From Acanthochlamys bracteata (taxonomy: Eukaryota > Streptophyta > Magnoliopsida > Pandanales > Velloziaceae): a stretch of DNA of 64,000 nucleotides. Shown one piece after another: positions 60,912-64,000 of the stretch; positions within the stretch are counted from its first letter, which is position 1, and the number at the start of each line of letters is the position of its first letter. The translations under genes were made by a program, and so were the position numbers. The stretch spans positions 3,968,001 through 4,032,000 of the forward strand of contig CM034138.1 of NCBI GenBank assembly GCA_019914995.1. Reading direction: 5' to 3'. Under the pieces are notes generated by a model. That model saw only the letters and a list, made by a program, of their open reading frames with translations, made no database searches and was not told the DNA's origin.

Positions 60912-63900
60912 ATGGAAAAAATGTTGCTACCTTTCTCTCCACCACCGATGCACCAAGGCTCGCCGGCCATCTTCTTTCCACAGTATCCTTCTCTCCTTCG
61001 CCACCGTCTCTACGATTCCTCTCGTACTCGCTTCTCTCTCTTCCGCTCCCGCGCCGCCGCTCTCACTCTCGCTGCCTCTTCTTCTCCGCAAACATCCACA
61101 AATCAAGATTCTTCTAGATTAACCGAACAAAAGTTGACTGAACAGTTCATTGAAGTTGGGTATATAAGTAGCGTTCATGGACTCAAGGGCGAGCTCCGTG
61201 TTAAACCCAACACTGATTTCCCCGAGCTCAGGTTCGCAAAGGTACGTTTATTTTTTTAATTTTCTTTTTCGCAAGTTGTTTTCTATTGTAGAGTTTCTTG
61301 TTTAAGGGATTTGAAATGCAAGGTGGTAGTTTTGATAGTCAATATCATCATGACATTCTACACTGTTGAGAATTGCTAGGCAGACCTGTAAATCTGTTAT
61401 TTAATTTTGTGATCAATGTCTCTTGTAAGTTTATCATCTATGATTTCTATGAAAGTCTCGCTGTAGTAATGAAGATGTTGTAGTTCCATCATATGTGTTT
61501 TCATCTAAGGCGATCTTAATATGATGCATTGAGCAGTCCACTTACTTGGTTGCTGCTGCATTTTCCATTCGTCATGATTCTGGTTGGGATTGCTAAGATT
61601 GTTCTCATCGAACACCTCTGATTATATCTTTTGCATATTCATGATCTATTTATGATATGGAGAATTCGAGCTTAATATTTGAAGTTTTTGCCAAACTTAG
61701 GTTGAGCAAGTGCATCACTGTACTATGAAAGAAAATTTGGATAGGTTTTCCATTCTGCAAAGTGGGACTCGTGGTAGTGTTGAGCAATTGATTCACGAAT
61801 CTAAGGTCTTCTTGGTAAATTTTAGGAATCACCTTTATGAAGAACTATCTCATTAAAAAGTTTCATGATTTGTAGCAGAAAAACCAAGCCCTACTGTGAG
61901 TTCTTAGTGAGACCAATGTATTGTTTCCCTGTCCTGGATCTGTTAGCTAATGCATTTTGGGATTTCTTTTTTGTACTTGTTCTACGCAGCCGGGAAAGAG
62001 GTGGGTAAGGAGCCTTATTTCAGGGAAGGAGGTTGTATCGGAAGTGGAGCTGGCTGTTGGAAGGCCACACCCAGGTCAGAAGAGCTGGATTGTAAGCCTT
62101 GATGGGATTGATACTGTCGAACAGGTTAGCTTGGCTCCATGTGCGTAACTTGTAATTATTTTGTTGATTACCTGTAGTTCACAATGTCTTCTTAAATGTA
62201 TTAATTTGTGGTCTTCATTGCCATTAGATTTGGAGGGAGGAAGGGTTTTTTTGACACCGGTAGTAGCTGCGTTAAAATTATTGGTTGTGAGGACAATAGT
62301 ATGTCGTATGTAGCATTTTGCCTTCCTATGGGAAATGTAACAAATGCAAACTGTAAGAGCAAATCAAATCTAAGTGAAGGTTTTTGTAGCTGTATTCTGA
62401 GAGATCTGACCTCTACCAAGCTGCAAGCATGGAGAAACACAACCTTAATACTTTGGAGTTGCCATGGCATCTGTTTAGGCAACTTTAACTTGATGTGCTA
62501 GGATCTGTTGTTGTAAGAAGTATCTGCTATGTTGTATATATGTTGTCTTTCCTCTTTGTCTTCTTTTGTTGGAGATTATATGTTATCTTCTGATCTAACA
62601 TACCGTATGTATGGCATATTGTCATTATGTATGAGATGGTCCTTTGACTCGAACATCTCTTATAGAATTTATTGTCATTTATAATTATTTGTATTTTATT
62701 TTGTTGCTTAATTTCTTAAACAATTTTCTTGCCACCGAATACAGTCTACTGCTGCACTAGTTTTCTGTATTATCATCATCAATATTTCTTTGACCTGTAT
62801 AGTAGAACTAAGGATCTTGTATGGCATCTTGCATGTTGGAAGTTAATGTGCATCTACCATTCAGATGTTTGTTCAGCATAATTTATTTCTTTAGTACTAT
62901 ATAAGGATACCTTTGCTGTTGTTAACACTTGACAGCAATACAATACTCCTATTCAGGCTAAACAAATTGTTGGATCAGCTTTACTAGTAAAGGAAGAAGA
63001 TCGGCCTGACTTGGACGAAGGGGAGTTTTACACTCCCGATCTAGTTGGCATGAAAGTTGTCATTAAGGTCCACTCTTGATCATATCCTTTGCTCATTAAT
63101 CATGATTTTAACACTGTTTTACTCATTGATCTTCTTTGGCTGCCTCATGTCTTTTATATCATTTGCTGACTAGCTTTTTTAGTATTATATGCGATGTTAC
63201 CAGAAGGAGTTGATAGGTTCTATGGAGAGCTTTAGAAGTAAGGGTTTTCAGAGCCTAAAACACACCATTAAGGTCCTGAGCAACACATTGAAAATGCCAT
63301 GTGAAGGACACTTAAAAAATACATAAGAAATAAAATTTTTTTAATCTCTCACTGTTTCAGTAATTTTGGTAGCCAATATAGCTTAGGACATTAACTTTGA
63401 AGTCTAACAAATTCCTGGTGTGCTGGCAGATATGAAATGCAGTGATGTTATCCTTGACTAATTGAAGTCTGATATTTGACTTCCTGACAGTGCAAAATCT
63501 TAATATATCTGTTAAGCGCACCCTAAGGTTTTGATTAGATCCTGTGAAATTGATTGCATGTTATCTACCTTAGCAACTACCTTTCCTCCCTATGATGAAA
63601 TAATGTTTTTCTACTATTTGAATTCCTCAGAGTAATTCCTGTCTCTAGTTTCTTTCTTTTTTGTTCTTAAATTATTCTCAAGTTGTATCTTTATTCTCTA
63701 GAGATTTTCTTCTAAAGAGAAGTAGTAGAAATGATCCTACAGCTTACACCTATGCTTCTTTGGGTTAATTCTAGGACTGTACTTCTTTTTCTGTCTTTTT
63801 ATTCTTGCAGATCAAAATTCTTGCATGGGCAACATTCACAATTGGGTTCTTCTTTCAGGAGACAGGCAAATTGGTTGGGCATGTTTTCTCTGTTGTCAAC

Positions 63901-64000
63901 TATGGTGCAAATGACATTCTACAAGTTACTCTTGATTCAACTGGTGGAAGATATGAAGAAACTGGCCCATTAGAATCCGAATTAAGCAGTTCTCGTCCAT
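60912..64000 (+). CDS. plastid RimM-type 16S rRNA processing/ribosome maturation protein (5' part)
   Basis: RimM binds S19 and helps 30S subunit head assembly; here probably in chloroplasts. Visible exons: 60912-61241, 61990-62124, 62957-63067 and 63859 to beyond the window edge. All are phase 0 with GT-AG ends, so the gene is cut by the window, not broken. The first 55-60 residues are rich in Ser, Arg, Pro and Ala with almost no acids, a chloroplast transit peptide. The RimM N-domain reads FIEVGYISSVHGLKGELRVK, then PGKRWVRSLISGKEVV and PHPGQKSWIVSLDGIDTVEQ. Exon 3 has GEFYTPDLVGMKVV and exon 4 KLVGHVFSVVNYGANDILQV, the PRC-barrel core. The last readable residues are a Glu/Ser-rich stretch; plant versions are, from memory, longer than bacterial RimM, so more exons are expected to the right. 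Confidence 0.92.

Overview
This window is nuclear DNA from a flowering plant, most likely a eudicot. It is AT-rich, its genes are split by GT-AG introns, and it carries plant-specific families: a WRKY factor, a PLS-DYW pentatricopeptide repeat protein, an SAC51-type bHLH, a plastid ribokinase and a serine carboxypeptidase-like protein. The space between genes is filled with decayed retrotransposons and short terminal-inverted-repeat elements. I cannot name the species.

Layout: 1-6.4 kb is gene-free AT-rich DNA ending in a promoter dense in bZIP and W-box motifs. 6.6-9.1 kb is a three-exon group IIc WRKY gene (+). 9.1-20.5 kb is gene-poor, with a GC-richer island of unknown origin and a Ty1/copia relic (-) with a recognisable 3' LTR. 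20.6-23.5 kb is a bHLH gene of the SAC51 family (-); its 5' leader holds a conserved-peptide uORF that is only assembled by splicing. 23.5-29.9 kb is AT-rich repeats, including a 641-bp TIR element with an 8-bp target duplication. 29.9-33.5 kb is a four-exon plastid ribokinase gene (-). 34.2-36.7 kb is a multiply frameshifted MATE transporter pseudogene framed by short inverted repeats and TAA duplications. 40.2-46.5 kb is a six-coding-exon SCP1-like small phosphatase gene of the SSP4 type (+) with one GC-AG intron. 47.4-50.5 kb is a two-exon PPR-DYW RNA-editing factor (+). 51.2-54.9 kb is a tandem pair of SCPL50-like carboxypeptidase genes (-): a dead copy, then an intact single-exon gene. 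55.4-60.4 kb holds a second copy of the 8-bp-TSD element, featureless DNA and a LINE relic (+). 60.9 kb to the right edge is the 5' part of a plastid RimM gene (+), cut off by the window end.

The genes do not form a pathway. The order WRKY, SSP4, RimM resembles, from memory, the Arabidopsis chromosome 5 block WRKY8 (At5g46350), SSP4 (At5g46410), RimM (At5g46420), which suggests an inherited gene neighbourhood with other genes and transposons interspersed. The most informative observations are the spliced conserved uORF on the bHLH gene, the Glu-to-Lys change beside the catalytic serine of the intact carboxypeptidase (its dead sister keeps Glu), and the two TIR elements with clean 8-bp duplications.
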